Positions 1-9,465 of a stretch of DNA of 64,000 bases are shown piece after piece; position 1 is the first letter of the stretch, and every line of letters begins with the position of its first letter. Source of the DNA: Pseudomonadota bacterium (lineage in GTDB: Bacteria > Pseudomonadota > Gammaproteobacteria > Burkholderiales > Methylophilaceae); assembly GCA_029781535.1 (NCBI GenBank), contig JAKOWL010000209.1:1-64000 (forward strand), written 5' to 3'. The translations under genes and the position numbers were made by a program. The notes beneath the pieces were generated by a model, which saw only the letters and a program-made list of their open reading frames with translations, searched no databases and had not been told where the DNA came from.

Positions 1-139
1 CATTCGGTCCCTTTCCACCCACTTGCGACGTGGTAAAGAACTGCGGTTCGATATCCGCAAAATCATTCTCTTCCATCATGCGCTGCATGAGCACGCTGCC
101 CACCATCCCACGCCAACCGACAAACCCGACTTTCAACAT
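1..139 (-). CDS. asd: Aspartate-semialdehyde dehydrogenase, N-terminal fragment (runs off the window)
   Basis: Aspartate-semialdehyde dehydrogenase reduces aspartyl phosphate to the semialdehyde for lysine, threonine and methionine synthesis. Only the first 46 residues are inside the window. They carry the NADP-binding glycine motif GWRGMVG at residues 8-14, followed by SVLMQRM, which is typical of Asd from Gram-negative bacteria. The start is the ATG at 137-139. In many betaproteobacteria asd lies directly after leuB; here an entericidin-like gene, yajQ and ppnP stand between them. The fragment is too short to judge whether the gene is intact. Confidence 0.93.
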   Translation of the reverse strand, partial: MLKVGFVGWRGMVGSVLMQRMMEENDFADIEPQFFTTSQVGGKGPN

Positions 140-183
140 ATCATTTCCAATTAAATTTATTAGACCAAACCGCCGACTACTGA

Positions 184-303
184 CTATTTAGTCGATTTCT
201 GAACTGCCTCGCCTGCTTTTTCCAGATCTTTACCCATACCGTCAATCGTATTACATGCCGTCAAGGCACAAACACACACAATCATTGCTACCAAACGCAA
301 CAT
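184..303 (-). CDS. Entericidin-like small lipoprotein (39 aa)
   Basis: This small gene encodes a peptide with a hydrophobic signal segment (residues 3-13), a lipobox LTAC with the lipidated cysteine at position 17, and a short polar tail rich in Gly, Lys and Glu ending in KSTK. That layout matches the entericidin A/B family of tiny envelope lipoproteins. An AAAGGAG ribosome site lies 7 nt before the chosen ATG at 303; a second in-frame ATG at 309 sits too close to it. Entericidins occur in E. coli as an antidote/toxin pair, but only one copy is visible here. A stress or envelope role is inferred from the family alone. Confidence 0.8.
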   Translation of the reverse strand: MLRLVAMIVCVCALTACNTIDGMGKDLEKAGEAVQKSTK

Positions 304-320
304 ATCCATACTCCTTTTAT

Positions 321-815
321 TTAATCGCGGAAGTTACCAAATTTCAGCGGGAAATCTGTAATGCTCTTTTTAACAAAGGCAATGGCCTCTTGCAAAGTAT
401 CGCGCTTGGCACCATTGACGCGCACCGTGTCACCTTGAATACTGGCCTGCACTTTCATACCGCTATCCTTGATGAGTTTGGTGATTTTTTTTGCCAGCTC
501 ACTATCGATACCATCACGCACCCGCAGATCCTGTTTCACTTTATTGCCAGAGACCTTCTGCACATCCTTATGTTCCAAGCGCTTGGAAGATTCCGGCTCT
601 TTCTTTTCCATCGCCGGCAGCAGGATATCCTTCACCTGATCTAGCTGAAAATCGTTGTCACCAAAAATGGTGATGACTTTATCTTTCTCGTTGAAATCCA
701 CTTTGGCCGAGGTGCCCTTGAAATCGTAGCGATTCGTGATCTGCTTGCTGGCAGCATCAATCGAATTATTCAGATTCACCATATCAACTTCGGATGTAAT
801 GTCAAAGCTGGGCAT
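321..815 (-). CDS. yajQ: YajQ family nucleotide-binding protein
   Basis: The protein is 164 residues, close to the 163 of E. coli YajQ. It starts with the hallmark MPSFDI-SEVD and ends with NFRD. The family forms two ferredoxin-like domains that bind nucleic acid, and some members bind cyclic di-GMP and act as effectors in virulence or phage transcription. The ATG is preceded by AGGAG at a 6-nt distance. The gene follows ppnP on the same strand by 9 nt, so both may share a transcript. Its cellular partner here cannot be read from the sequence. Confidence 0.93.
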   Translation of the reverse strand: MPSFDITSEVDMVNLNNSIDAASKQITNRYDFKGTSAKVDFNEKDKVITIFGDNDFQLDQVKDILLPAMEKKEPESSKRLEHKDVQKVSGNKVKQDLRVRDGIDSELAKKITKLIKDSGMKVQASIQGDTVRVNGAKRDTLQEAIAFVKKSITDFPLKFGNFRD

Positions 816-824
816 AATTCGCTC

Positions 825-1136
825 CTACTCGAAATGGCAAACGTAATCCACTGTCTCAACAGTTTCTATGTCAAACGATGAGCTTCCCGGAACAGTGAAT
901 TTTTCGCCAGCTTTGTAAGTCGCCCAGGCATCCTCACCCTTCAAGCGCACTTTGCATACACCATCATTGATTTCCATCAGTTCAGGCGAACCGGTATTAA
1001 AAGTTAACGTACTCGGAAAAATCACACCCACCGTGCAGCGTGTCCCATTTGGAAACATGACGGTATGGCTAACGCACTTGCCATCAAAATAGATGTTGGC
1101 TTTCTTTTTAACGCTAACGTTGTCGAATTGTGCCAT
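825..1136 (-). CDS. ppnP: Pyrimidine/purine nucleoside phosphorylase (PpnP/YaiE, DUF1255)
   Basis: PpnP is a small cupin-fold enzyme that splits nucleosides with phosphate to free base and ribose 1-phosphate. This copy is about 103 residues and shows the family pattern: a central [11 protein letters not shown] block, a [12 protein letters not shown] segment and a C-terminal YVCHFE. The ATG at 1136 (MAQFDN) was chosen over an in-frame TTG at 1148, because a GGA-containing ribosome site fits it better and family members start near here. It lies just beyond the leuB terminator, so it probably has its own promoter. Confidence 0.9.
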   Translation of the reverse strand: MAQFDNVSVKKKANIYFDGKCVSHTVMFPNGTRCTVGVIFPSTLTFNTGSPELMEINDGVCKVRLKGEDAWATYKAGEKFTVPGSSSFDIETVETVDYVCHFE

Positions 1137-1170
1137 TTGCTTATCCAATCAAATAAATTCGTATTATCCC

Positions 1171-1206
1171 AAAAAATAAGGGCTTACGCTAATCGCAAGC
1201 CCTTAT
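1171..1206 (-). terminator. Intrinsic terminator after leuB
   Basis: Read on the minus strand, a 13-bp stem (ATAAGGGCTTGCG with its complement) closes a 5-nt loop and is followed by a run of T residues. It sits 17 nt after the leuB stop and ends the leuCDB transcript before ppnP. Confidence 0.88.
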
Positions 1207-1222
1207 GCTTTAATCTCGCAGA

Positions 1223-2287
1223 TTACATCGCAGCAACAATCTGGTCACCCATCTCAGAGCAACTGACTCGTTTCATGCCTTCTTCATAGATGTCGCCAGT
1301 GCGATAACCAGCGGCCAGGACTTTCTTCACAGCGTTTTCGATACGCGTCGCGGCCGCTTCGTTATCGAAAGTATAACGCAGCATCATGGCAGCAGAGAGG
1401 ATAGTTGCAATCGGATTCGCCAGGTTTTTACCAGCGATATCTGGTGCTGAACCGTGAGAAGGTTCATACAGACCTTTCTTGGTCTCATTCAACGAAGCGG
1501 ACGCCAGCATACCGATAGAGCCAGTGAGCATGGAAGCCTCGTCAGACAGGATGTCACCGAAAATGTTGCCAGTGACCATCACGTCGAACTGTTTCGGGTT
1601 ACGAATCAACTGCATCGCTGCATTGTCCACATACATGTGGCTCAATTCCACTTCAGGATATTCCTTAGCCACGTCGATGACGATCTCTTTCCAGAACTCG
1701 GTAGTTTCCAGCACGTTCGCTTTATCCACGGAGCATAGTTTTTTCTTGCGCTTCATTGCGATTTGGAAAGCCACATGCGCGATACGGCGCACTTCAGGCT
1801 CACTGTAAATCATGGTATTGAAGCCTTCGCGGATACCCTGCTCGTTGGTGCGCATCCCGCGTGGCTGGCCGAAATATACGTCACCGGTCAACTCACGTAC
1901 GATCATGATGTCCAACCCAGCCACCACCTCTGGCTTCAGTGTGGAGGCATTGGCAAGTTCCGGATACAGCACTGCTGGACGCAGGTTTGCGAACAGACCC
2001 AGATCCTTACGGATCGCCAATAAACCGCGCTCCGGGCGTAAAGGACGATCCAAGGTGTCGTACTGCGGGCCACCAACTGCACCCAACAGCACAGCATCTG
2101 CCTCACGGCAGATTTTCTGGGTGAACTCTGGGTATGGTGCGCCAAATTGGTCGTATGCTTGACCGCCCAAAGGTGCTTCGACAAACTCCATGTCCATGCC
2201 TTCTTTTTTTAGCACTTCCAGTACACGTAACGCTTGTGCAATGATTTCCGGACCGATGCCATCACCTGGCAAAACTGCGATTTTCAT
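1223..2287 (-). CDS. leuB: 3-isopropylmalate dehydrogenase
   Basis: LeuB oxidises and decarboxylates 3-isopropylmalate to 2-oxoisocaproate with NAD in leucine synthesis. It also acts on 3-methylmalate in the citramalate route to 2-oxobutyrate. The 354-residue protein has the usual length. It carries GDGIGPE at residues 8-14, the ERGLLAIRK loop, the Lys/Asp active-site regions ([14 protein letters not shown]) and the NAD-binding [10 protein letters not shown] motif. It is the last gene of leuC-leuD-leuB, 17 nt after leuD, and is followed by an intrinsic terminator. cimA lies about 3 kb away on the same strand, so the isoleucine pathway through citramalate is complete in this window. Confidence 0.98.
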   Translation of the reverse strand: MKIAVLPGDGIGPEIIAQALRVLEVLKKEGMDMEFVEAPLGGQAYDQFGAPYPEFTQKICREADAVLLGAVGGPQYDTLDRPLRPERGLLAIRKDLGLFANLRPAVLYPELANASTLKPEVVAGLDIMIVRELTGDVYFGQPRGMRTNEQGIREGFNTMIYSEPEVRRIAHVAFQIAMKRKKKLCSVDKANVLETTEFWKEIVIDVAKEYPEVELSHMYVDNAAMQLIRNPKQFDVMVTGNIFGDILSDEASMLTGSIGMLASASLNETKKGLYEPSHGSAPDIAGKNLANPIATILSAAMMLRYTFDNEAAATRIENAVKKVLAAGYRTGDIYEEGMKRVSCSEMGDQIVAAM

Positions 2288-2304
2288 ATTTATCTTCCTT
2301 AAAA

Positions 2305-2946
2305 TTATTGTGCAAACAACCAGGGTTGAGCGGCTTTATGTTTTACCTCAAACGCTTTGATTTCATCTGCATGCTGCAAGGTCAGACCAATCTCGTCCAA
2401 TCCGTTCAACAAATTATGTTTGCGTGTTGGTGTAATCTCAAACGTAAAGCTATCGCCGCTTGGCAACGTTACGGTTTGTGACGGCAGATCCACGTTCAGC
2501 CTGTAGCCCTCGTTCGCTTGGCACTCCTTAAACAAGCGGTCAACCACAGCCGCATCGGCAACAATCGGTAAAATGCCGTTTTTGTAGCAGTTGTTAAAGA
2601 AAATATCGGCAAAGCTGGGGGCAATAATCACGCGAAACCCTTGGTCTTCAATCGCCCAAGGCGCATGTTCACGTGAAGAACCGCAGCCGAAGTTATCACG
2701 TGCCAGCAGTACTTGCGCACCCTGGTAGCGTGGCTGATTCAGCACAAAATCCTTGTTCAGCGGACGTGTACTGCAATCCATGCCAGGTTCACCGTAATTG
2801 GTGTAACGCCATTCATCAAACAAATATGGACCAAAACCAGAGCGTTTGATGGATTTCAGAAACTGTTTCGGAATGATTGCGTCGGTATCCACGTTAGCGC
2901 GATCGAGCGGGCAAACCAAGCCGTTTAATTGGGTAAATGCTTTCAT
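2305..2946 (-). CDS. leuD: 3-isopropylmalate dehydratase small subunit
   Basis: LeuD is the swivel-domain subunit that pairs with LeuC to isomerise 2-isopropylmalate to 3-isopropylmalate, and citramalate to 3-methylmalate. The 213-residue product has the usual size. It shows the substrate-binding block [14 protein letters not shown] at residues 86-99, and the N-terminal motif [17 protein letters not shown] that defines the family. It lies between leuC (11 nt upstream) and leuB (17 nt downstream) in one operon. Confidence 0.98.
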   Translation of the reverse strand: MKAFTQLNGLVCPLDRANVDTDAIIPKQFLKSIKRSGFGPYLFDEWRYTNYGEPGMDCSTRPLNKDFVLNQPRYQGAQVLLARDNFGCGSSREHAPWAIEDQGFRVIIAPSFADIFFNNCYKNGILPIVADAAVVDRLFKECQANEGYRLNVDLPSQTVTLPSGDSFTFEITPTRKHNLLNGLDEIGLTLQHADEIKAFEVKHKAAQPWLFAQ

Positions 2947-2957
2947 GTTCCTTCTCC

Positions 2958-4367
2958 TTAATGCACGCTACGTACGTCAACAAAATGACCGGCAATCGCT
3001 GCGGCAGCAGCCATTTCCGGACTCACCAAGTGTGTACGGCCACCCGGGCCTTGACGGCCTTCAAAGTTGCGGTTGGAAGTCGACGCACAACGCTCACCTG
3101 GGCTCAGACGGTCGGAATTCATCGCCAGGCACATGGAACAACCTGGTTCACGCCATTCAAAGCCTGCCTCGATGAAAATCTTGTCCAACCCCTCTTCCTC
3201 AGCTTGACGTTTTACCACGCCAGAACCTGGCACCACCATCGCCAGCTTAACATTGCCTGCTACCTTTTTGCCCTTGGCTACGCCAGCTGCGGCACGCAAA
3301 TCTTCGATACGTGAATTGGTGCATGATCCGATGAACACCTTGTCGACATTGATTTTCTCGATTGGCGTATCCGCTTCCAACCCCATGTATTTCAATGCAT
3401 TCTCGATGCTGGTACGTTTGGTTGCATCTATCTCCTTGGCAGGATTCGGCACGCTTGCACCGATTGGCAACACTTGCTCAGGTGAAGTGCCCCAGGTTAC
3501 TTGCGGTTCGATATCCTCGCCGCGCATTTCGATCACTGCGTCGAACTGTGCATCCAGGTCAGATTTCAACGTATTCCAGTAAGCAACTGCTTTATCCCAG
3601 TTTTCACCTTTAGGCGCATGCTGGCGACCCTTCAGATAGGCCGCGGTTTTCTCGTCTGGTGCCACGATACCTGCACGGGCACCCGCTTCGATCGCCATGT
3701 TGCACAAAGTCATACGGCCTTCCATGGAGAATCCGCGAATCACTTCGCCGCCAAACTCGATGGCATAACCAGTACCGCCTGCAGTACCAATTTTGCCGAT
3801 AATCGCCAAAGCGACATCCTTGGCTGTCACACCTTTACCTAATTTGCCATCCACTTTCACCAGCATGCGTTTGGATTTTTTTGCAACAAGCGTTTGCGTT
3901 GCCAAGACGTGTTCAACTTCGGATGTACCGATGCCATGAGCCAACGCCCCGAATGCGCCATGCGTGGAGGTATGGCTATCGCCGCATACTACGGTCATGC
4001 CAGGCAATGTTGTGCCATTTTCTGGACCAATCACGTGGATGATGCCTTGATGGCTATCCTTGAATGGGAAATACACCAAAGCACCAAACTCTTTGATGTT
4101 GCTGTCCAGTGTTTCCACCTGCAAACGGGAGACAGGGTCTTCGATACCTTTGTCCCAATCCTTGGTTGGTGTGTTATGGTCAGGGTTGGCGACGATCGAA
4201 GTACTGCGCCACGGCTTGCGGCCAGCCATGCGCATCCCCTCGAAGGCTTGCGGACTGGTTACTTCATGCACAAGGTGACGGTCGATATAAAGCAAACACG
4301 TACCGTCCGATTCCTCACGGACGACATGTGACTCCCATAATTTGTCGTAAAGCGTTTTTCCCGCCAT
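2958..4367 (-). CDS. leuC: 3-isopropylmalate dehydratase large subunit
   Basis: LeuC is the aconitase-type subunit holding the 4Fe-4S cluster. The 469-residue protein has all three cluster cysteines in order, C349 in GSCTNSR and C410/C413 in GCSMC. It also has the [13 protein letters not shown] block at 128-140. It is the first gene of leuCDB. A TAAGGAG ribosome site precedes the ATG. The upstream region is divergent with a MmyB-like regulator and contains a perfect inverted repeat (4405-4419) where the leuC promoter should lie, so control by that regulator is possible but unproven. Confidence 0.98.
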   Translation of the reverse strand: MAGKTLYDKLWESHVVREESDGTCLLYIDRHLVHEVTSPQAFEGMRMAGRKPWRSTSIVANPDHNTPTKDWDKGIEDPVSRLQVETLDSNIKEFGALVYFPFKDSHQGIIHVIGPENGTTLPGMTVVCGDSHTSTHGAFGALAHGIGTSEVEHVLATQTLVAKKSKRMLVKVDGKLGKGVTAKDVALAIIGKIGTAGGTGYAIEFGGEVIRGFSMEGRMTLCNMAIEAGARAGIVAPDEKTAAYLKGRQHAPKGENWDKAVAYWNTLKSDLDAQFDAVIEMRGEDIEPQVTWGTSPEQVLPIGASVPNPAKEIDATKRTSIENALKYMGLEADTPIEKINVDKVFIGSCTNSRIEDLRAAAGVAKGKKVAGNVKLAMVVPGSGVVKRQAEEEGLDKIFIEAGFEWREPGCSMCLAMNSDRLSPGERCASTSNRNFEGRQGPGGRTHLVSPEMAAAAAIAGHFVDVRSVH

Positions 4368-4404
4368 GACTCACTCCTTAATAAATAATGCTGATTTTTG
4401 AAAC

Positions 4405-4419
4405 AGTATTTTTAATACT
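4405..4419. promoter_or_regulatory. Inverted repeat in the leuC upstream region
   Basis: AGTATT and AATACT face each other across three T residues, giving a perfect 6-bp dyad about 40 bp before the leuC start. The AGTAT/ATACT half-sites recur in the palindrome at 4479-4488 next to the regulator gene. It may be an operator of that regulator (inference). Confidence 0.45.
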
Positions 4420-4478
4420 AAATTCTGAAAACTTGCGCAGAATAAACATTTTCCAATACCCTGACAAGACTATAAGTT

Positions 4479-4488
4479 ATACTAGTAT
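4479..4488. promoter_or_regulatory. Palindrome ATACTAGTAT in the promoter of the MmyB-like regulator
   Basis: This perfect 10-bp palindrome lies about 20 bp before the regulator ATG, next to a TATAAT-like -10 (4489-4494) and a CTGACA box further up. It shares half-sites with 4405-4419, as expected for an autoregulated divergent promoter pair. The operator role is inferred. Confidence 0.4.
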
Positions 4489-4508
4489 TATAATTAACAG
4501 GATAACTT

Positions 4509-5294
4509 ATGGACAATAGACGAAAAGAGTTGGGTGAATTCCTGCTGGCCCTGCGCCAGCGCGGCACTCCAGAGGAGTTCGGATTCCCTTCGGGCGCACG
4601 CCGCCGGACAAAAGGGTTGCGTCGCGAAGAAGTTGCGCAACTTGCTGGCATCAGCGCCACCTGGTACACCTGGATAGAACAAGGCCGCGAGGTCAACATC
4701 TCGTCCGATGCTCTGGACAGGCTTGCGCAGGCACTCAAGCTGTCACGCACCGAACGCGCTTACCTGTTTGACATGGCCGATCGCCGCGATCCGCGCGCCA
4801 ACACGGCAGAAGAAGACACTGTGCCGGAAACCCTGGTCAACATGCTCGACAATATCAATATCCCCGCCTACATCATGGGCCGCACCTGGGATATATTGGC
4901 TTGGAACAAACCAGCGCAAATCTTGTTCGCCGGCTGGCTGGATAAACAACAAGAAGTTGAAGACAAGCCCAACCTGCTCCGTTATGTGTTTCAAAATCCG
5001 GATGCGAAGCAACTAGTGGTAAATTGGGAAGTACGTGCAAGACGGCTTGTAGCTGAATTCCGCGCAGATTGCCGCAGCCGTCTGGAAGAACTGGAACTGC
5101 AAAAGCTAGTCGCTGAACTCTCGCAAGCAAGTCCGGAGTTTGAACGCTTCTGGAAACAACATGATGTGCTGGAACGCCAAGGAGGCCAACGGGAATTCAA
5201 CCACCCAAAACTCGGCCTGATCAGTTATCAGCAAGTGACTTTACGTCCAGTTGAACAAGAACAACTTAAACTGGTGGTGTTGCACCCAATCTAA
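4509..5294 (+). CDS. Helix-turn-helix regulator with MmyB-like ligand domain
   Basis: The 261-residue protein has an N-terminal XRE-type helix-turn-helix (about residues 8-75; LRREEVAQLAGIS then TWIEQGR). A PAS-like MmyB ligand-binding domain follows (about 105-255), with the signature W(D)ILAWN near residue 125 and a run of conserved residues through LVVNWEVRARRLVAEFRAD. Such regulators are widespread; the domain is thought to bind a small hydrophobic ligand. It is divergent from leuCDB with 141 bp between them, and AGGAT precedes the ATG. Control of leucine genes is suggested only by position and the shared half-sites. Confidence 0.9.
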   Translation: MDNRRKELGEFLLALRQRGTPEEFGFPSGARRRTKGLRREEVAQLAGISATWYTWIEQGREVNISSDALDRLAQALKLSRTERAYLFDMADRRDPRANTAEEDTVPETLVNMLDNINIPAYIMGRTWDILAWNKPAQILFAGWLDKQQEVEDKPNLLRYVFQNPDAKQLVVNWEVRARRLVAEFRADCRSRLEELELQKLVAELSQASPEFERFWKQHDVLERQGGQREFNHPKLGLISYQQVTLRPVEQEQLKLVVLHPI

Positions 5295-5303
5295 CACAAC
5301 CAC

Positions 5304-5387
5304 TTTTCATTAAATAAAGCATTGCTCCGGAATCCGCATCCAGCCTAGCTTCCAAGGCAGGCATTTTACCAATGAATACGCGCGCGT
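5304..5387 (+). repeat. Dispersed palindromic repeat, copy A
   Basis: This is the first of three related elements of about 82 bp (others at 20002-20083 and 28911-28991). They share an outer TTTCATT / AATGAA pair, an inner GGAA-CC / GCTTCC pair around CGCATCC, and a terminal CGCGCGCG. Copy A is the most diverged. It lies between two convergent genes, the MmyB-like regulator and cimA. It may act as a two-way terminator or a REP-like element. Confidence 0.7.
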
Positions 5388-5399
5388 GAATTTGCGTGA

Positions 5400-7004
5400 T
5401 TATATGGCTACTGCTTGCTCGGATGACGATACGCGTTCCTGATCACGCATCAGCTTGTACTCGATTGCATCGATCATCGCACGCCAGGAGGCATCCACCA
5501 CGTCGGTAGAGACGCCTGTTGTCGTCCAGCTCTCATGATGGTCGGCAGATTCGATCAGCACACGCACTTTGGCAGCAGTCGCACGGTCTGAATCCAACAC
5601 ACGTACTTTATAGTCAGTGAGGCGCACTTCCTTGATAGCGGGATAGAAACGCTCCAAAGCGCGACGCATGGCCTTATCCAATGCATTGACAGGACCATCG
5701 CCTTCTGAGGACATCACTTCCTCCTGTCCGTTGACCAGCAACTTGATGCTGGCTGAAGAGTTGACGCCATTAATAGCGGGTTCATGAATGCTAACCTGAT
5801 ATTCCTTGAATGCGAAGAATGGACGGAACTTGCCAAGATCCCTACGTACCAGCAGTTGCACAGAGCCTTCTGCACTCTCGAACTGGTAGCCCTCGTGCTC
5901 CAGTGCCTTGATATGTTCAAGGATGCGTCTTGTGTCTGCGGAATCTTTACCCAAAGAGGCGTCGACTTCGTGGATCTTGGAAAGCAATGCGCTGCGACCC
6001 GCGACTTCCGATACCAGAATATGGCGCACATTACCCACTTGTGCAGGGTTGATGTGCTCGTAGGAAATCGGGTTCTTGCTCACCGCATCGATATGCATGC
6101 CGCCCTTGTGGGAAAAGGCATCGTTACCCACATAAGGTGCTTTGTCGTTAAAGGTCATATTGGCGACATCGCTGACGAAACGCGCGGCAGCAGTCAACGT
6201 GGCGATATTCTCCTGCGGGATGCAGGAAAGGCCCAGCTTAAGCTGCAGATTCGGGATAATGGAACACAGGTTAGCATTACCGCAGCGCTCACCGATACCG
6301 TTGATGGTGCCCTGCACTTGTGTCGCACCCGCCTGCACAGCCGCTACCGAGTTTGCTACTGCCATCTCACAGTCGTTGTGGCAGTGAATGCCGACTTGCA
6401 CTTTTGGAAAACGGGCGACTACTTTTTGTGTGATTTCAAAGATTTCATTCGGAAAAGTGCCGCCATTGGTATCACATAGGCAAAGCACATCTGCACCGGC
6501 ATGTGCCGCAGCCTGCAGCGTTTGCATGGCATAGTCGGCATTAGCCTTGTAACCATCATAGAAATGCTCGGCATCGAACACCACTTCTTTACCCTGCTGT
6601 TTCAGGAAAGCGATGGTATCGCCGATCATGTTCAGGTTTTCCTGCAGCGTGGTGCGCAGGATATCCGTCACCTGATAATCCCAGCTCTTGCCGAAAATCG
6701 CCACCGCGCCTGTGTTGGCTCGCAGCAGGGATTTCAGGTTGTTGTCATCCGCAGCATTGACGCCCACCTTACGGGTGCTGCCAAACGCGATGATCTTGGA
6801 ATTCTTGAGTTTCAACGCGCCAACGCGCTCGAAGAATTCCAGATCCTTGGGATTGGAACCCGGGTTACCTGCCTCGATATAGCCGACACCCAACTCATCC
6901 AGACGCTCGACGATCTTGAGCTTGTCCTCTACCGTAAACGAGACCCCTTGCGCCTGCGCGCCATCGCGCAGGGTGGAATCGTATGCAATCACCTGACTTG
7001 CCAT
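5400..7004 (-). CDS. cimA: (R)-citramalate synthase
   Basis: CimA joins pyruvate and acetyl-CoA to citramalate, starting a threonine-independent route to isoleucine. The protein is 534 residues with an HMGL-like TIM barrel: YDSTLRDGAQ at 8-17, the E-AGNPGSNPKD loop, and the metal-binding GIHCHNDCEMAVANS. Its C-terminal allosteric domain resembles that of LeuA. The FDAEHFYDGYK segment fits citramalate synthase rather than isopropylmalate synthase. The ATG at 7004 lies one base after the argG stop codon, so the genes are translationally linked; an upstream in-frame start at 7037 inside argG is unlikely. LeuCD and LeuB for the next steps are encoded nearby. Confidence 0.95.
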   Translation of the reverse strand: MASQVIAYDSTLRDGAQAQGVSFTVEDKLKIVERLDELGVGYIEAGNPGSNPKDLEFFERVGALKLKNSKIIAFGSTRKVGVNAADDNNLKSLLRANTGAVAIFGKSWDYQVTDILRTTLQENLNMIGDTIAFLKQQGKEVVFDAEHFYDGYKANADYAMQTLQAAAHAGADVLCLCDTNGGTFPNEIFEITQKVVARFPKVQVGIHCHNDCEMAVANSVAAVQAGATQVQGTINGIGERCGNANLCSIIPNLQLKLGLSCIPQENIATLTAAARFVSDVANMTFNDKAPYVGNDAFSHKGGMHIDAVSKNPISYEHINPAQVGNVRHILVSEVAGRSALLSKIHEVDASLGKDSADTRRILEHIKALEHEGYQFESAEGSVQLLVRRDLGKFRPFFAFKEYQVSIHEPAINGVNSSASIKLLVNGQEEVMSSEGDGPVNALDKAMRRALERFYPAIKEVRLTDYKVRVLDSDRATAAKVRVLIESADHHESWTTTGVSTDVVDASWRAMIDAIEYKLMRDQERVSSSEQAVAI

Positions 7005-7005
7005 A

Positions 7006-8229
7006 CTATTTCTTGCGGTTGCGCAAATTGGCAGCAATACGCATGCGCAGCGCGTTCAGCTTGATGAAACCGCCTGCATCTTTCTGGTCGTATGCGCCTG
7101 CATCATCCTCGAATGTCGCGATAGTAGAATCGAACAGCGAATCTGTTTTGCTGTCGCGGCCGACCACGATCACATTGCCTTTGTAGAGTTTGACGCGCAC
7201 CCAGCCGTTGACGTTCTGCTGTGTGTGGTCAATCAAGGTTTGCAACGCGACACGCTCTGGACTCCACCAGTAGCCGTTATAGATCAGGCTGGCGTAGCGC
7301 GGCATCAGGTCATCTTTCAGGTGTGCCACTTCGCGATCAAGCGTAATGCTTTCAATCGCACGGTGCGCCTTGAGGATAATGGTGCCACCCGGCGTTTCGT
7401 AACAGCCTCTGGATTTCATGCCCACGTAACGGTTCTCCACCAGATCCAGGCGGCCAATGCCATGCTTGCCACCCAAACGGTTCAGTTCCGCCAGAATCTG
7501 ATCCGCTTTCATCGTTTTACCATTCAAGGCGACGATATCTCCTTTGACAAATTCAATGTTCAGGTATTCCGGTTCGTTTGGTGCTTTCTCAGGAGAAACT
7601 GTCCAGCGCCACATGCTTTCTTCAGCTTCTGCAGCTGGATCTTCCAAGTGGCGACCTTCGTAGGAGATATGCAACAAGTTAGCATCCATGCTGTAAGGGC
7701 TGCCGCCTTGTTTGTGTTTCATATCCACAGGGATGCCATGCTTCTCGGCATAGGCCATCAATTTTTCGCGAGAAAGCAGATCCCACTCGCGCCAAGGAGC
7801 AATGATCTTGATGTTCGGATTCAACGCGTACGCACCCAACTCAAAACGCACCTGATCGTTGCCCTTGCCGGTAGCACCATGGGAAATCGCATCGGCATTG
7901 GTTTCGCGTGCAATCTCGATCAAACGCTTGGCAATCAGTGGACGTGCAATCGAAGTGCCCAGCAGGTACTCGCCTTCGTAAATGGTGTTGGCGCGAAACA
8001 TCGGGAATACGAAATCACGCACGAACTCTTCACGCAAATCGTCAATGTAAATCTCTTTTACGCCAGCCGCTTTGGCTTTGGCGCGCGCAGGTTCCAATTC
8101 TTCGCCCTGCCCCAGATCGGCGGTGAAAGTCACCACCTCGCATTTGTATTCATCCTGCAGCCATTTCAAGATGACTGATGTATCCAAACCGCCCGAATAG
8201 GCCAACACAACTTTTTTGATGTCGCTCAT
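7006..8229 (-). CDS. argG: Argininosuccinate synthase
   Basis: ArgG condenses citrulline and aspartate to argininosuccinate using ATP. The 407-residue protein has the PP-loop ATP motif AYSGGLDTS at 10-18 and the family blocks [15 protein letters not shown] and [17 protein letters not shown]. It belongs to a tight minus-strand run of argD, argF, a small membrane protein gene and argG. The stop is followed one base later by the cimA ATG. The gap to the small membrane gene is 18 nt. Confidence 0.98.
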   Translation of the reverse strand: MSDIKKVVLAYSGGLDTSVILKWLQDEYKCEVVTFTADLGQGEELEPARAKAKAAGVKEIYIDDLREEFVRDFVFPMFRANTIYEGEYLLGTSIARPLIAKRLIEIARETNADAISHGATGKGNDQVRFELGAYALNPNIKIIAPWREWDLLSREKLMAYAEKHGIPVDMKHKQGGSPYSMDANLLHISYEGRHLEDPAAEAEESMWRWTVSPEKAPNEPEYLNIEFVKGDIVALNGKTMKADQILAELNRLGGKHGIGRLDLVENRYVGMKSRGCYETPGGTIILKAHRAIESITLDREVAHLKDDLMPRYASLIYNGYWWSPERVALQTLIDHTQQNVNGWVRVKLYKGNVIVVGRDSKTDSLFDSTIATFEDDAGAYDQKDAGGFIKLNALRMRIAANLRNRKK

Positions 8230-8247
8230 CGACTACCTTCTTAATCA

Positions 8248-8547
8248 CTAAAACAATTCAAATGCTACTAAAAAATTGATACCTACCATAAACAGCATAC
8301 CGACCATGAAGCAGCGGTCGGCCAGCTTTTCAATCATTATCAAGTTCTCTTTATGTCGGATCGACCAGTAAGACAACATCGTGCTTGCAAGAAAAACCAA
8401 GCTGTCCAATGCAATCAGATTGTCTGCCCATTCCGATATGCCATTTTTAGGCGCCAATTGCAGAATGGTGATGACTGTCATGCAGACACCCACCATCGTG
8501 GCCGATACAGGCAAGATGTGTTTTGATAAATCTTCCCTGCCAGCCAT
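8248..8547 (-). CDS. Small membrane protein of unknown function inside the arg operon
   Basis: I do not recognise this family. The 99-residue product has three probable membrane spans (about 9-30, 43-64 and 79-99). A short charged loop, RHKENLIMIEKLADR, lies between the second and third, and the C-terminus is hydrophobic and ends in FELF. The first base of the ATG follows the argF stop with no gap, so translation is probably coupled. No transporter or enzyme motif is visible. Position suggests a link to arginine synthesis or amino-acid membrane traffic, but this is only a guess. Confidence 0.8.
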   Translation of the reverse strand: MAGREDLSKHILPVSATMVGVCMTVITILQLAPKNGISEWADNLIALDSLVFLASTMLSYWSIRHKENLIMIEKLADRCFMVGMLFMVGINFLVAFELF

Positions 8548-9465
8548 CTATGCAGTAACTTTACCTAACAACAGATATTCCATCAGCGCCTTTTGTGTAT
8601 GCAGGCGATTTTCCGCCTCGTCCCACACGACGCTTTGCTTACCATCGATCACATCCGCGGCCACCTCTTCACCACGATGCGCCGGCAGACAGTGCATGAA
8701 CAATGCGTCCTTGTTGGCAGCCTTCATCATGTCGGCATCTACTTGCCAGTCTGCAAAGTCACGCATACGCTCTTCGTTCTCTGCCTCAAAGCCCATGCTG
8801 GTCCACACATCGGTGGTTACCAAATCTGCACCGTTCACCGCATCCATCGGGTCAGCGAAGGTTTCAAAATGATCATTGCCATACAGGTTGGCGCGCTCAG
8901 GCTCCACCTCGTAGCCTGGCGGCGTAGAGACATGCACATTAAAATCCAGCAGCTCTGCAGCTTGCAGCCAGGTATTGCAGACATTATTGCTGTCACCGAT
9001 CCACGCGACCGTCTTGCCCTTGATAGAGCCGCGATGCTCAATGAAGGTGTAAATATCCGCGAGAATCTGGCACGGGTGATACTCGTTGGTCAAACCGTTA
9101 ATCACCGGCACTCGCGAGTTCTGCGCAAAGCGCTCGATGATGCTCTGTTCAAAGGTACGGATCATAACCAGATCGGACATACGCGAAATTACTTGTGCAG
9201 CATCTTCCACCGGCTCTCCACGTCCAAGTTGAGAATCGCGTGTATTCAGGTAAATAGCGGACCCGCCAAGCTGATGCATCCCTGCCTCGAATGACAAGCG
9301 TGTGCGCGTACTGGCCTTTTCAAAGATCATCACCAGTGTACGGTCGGTCAACGGCCAGTACTGTTTGTAATCCTTGAACTGCGCCTTTATCCACTTGGTG
9401 CGCTCGAATATGTGATTCAGCTCGTCCGTGGTCAGGTCGTTAAATTGCAGAAAATGTTTAACCAT
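8548..9465 (-). CDS. argF: Ornithine carbamoyltransferase
   Basis: ArgF makes citrulline from ornithine and carbamoyl phosphate. The 305-residue chain shows the carbamoyl-phosphate motif STRTR at 52-56, the DLVMIRTFEQ and NEYHPCQ-LAD segments, and the ornithine-binding HCLPAHRGEEV near the C-terminus. It overlaps the end of argD by 8 nt and abuts the next gene exactly, which marks a single operon. Length and motifs are normal. Confidence 0.98.
   Translation of the reverse strand: MVKHFLQFNDLTTDELNHIFERTKWIKAQFKDYKQYWPLTDRTLVMIFEKASTRTRLSFEAGMHQLGGSAIYLNTRDSQLGRGEPVEDAAQVISRMSDLVMIRTFEQSIIERFAQNSRVPVINGLTNEYHPCQILADIYTFIEHRGSIKGKTVAWIGDSNNVCNTWLQAAELLDFNVHVSTPPGYEVEPERANLYGNDHFETFADPMDAVNGADLVTTDVWTSMGFEAENEERMRDFADWQVDADMMKAANKDALFMHCLPAHRGEEVAADVIDGKQSVVWDEAENRLHTQKALMEYLLLGKVTA

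Noticed and set aside
7005-7037. N-terminal extension of cimA starting inside argG
   Set aside because: The ATG at 7004 gives the normal family N-terminus and follows the argG stop by one base.
7225-8178. Long open frame on the plus strand opposite argG
   Set aside because: It lies wholly within a certain argG gene, has no recognisable domain and no ribosome site; it is a by-product of codon use.
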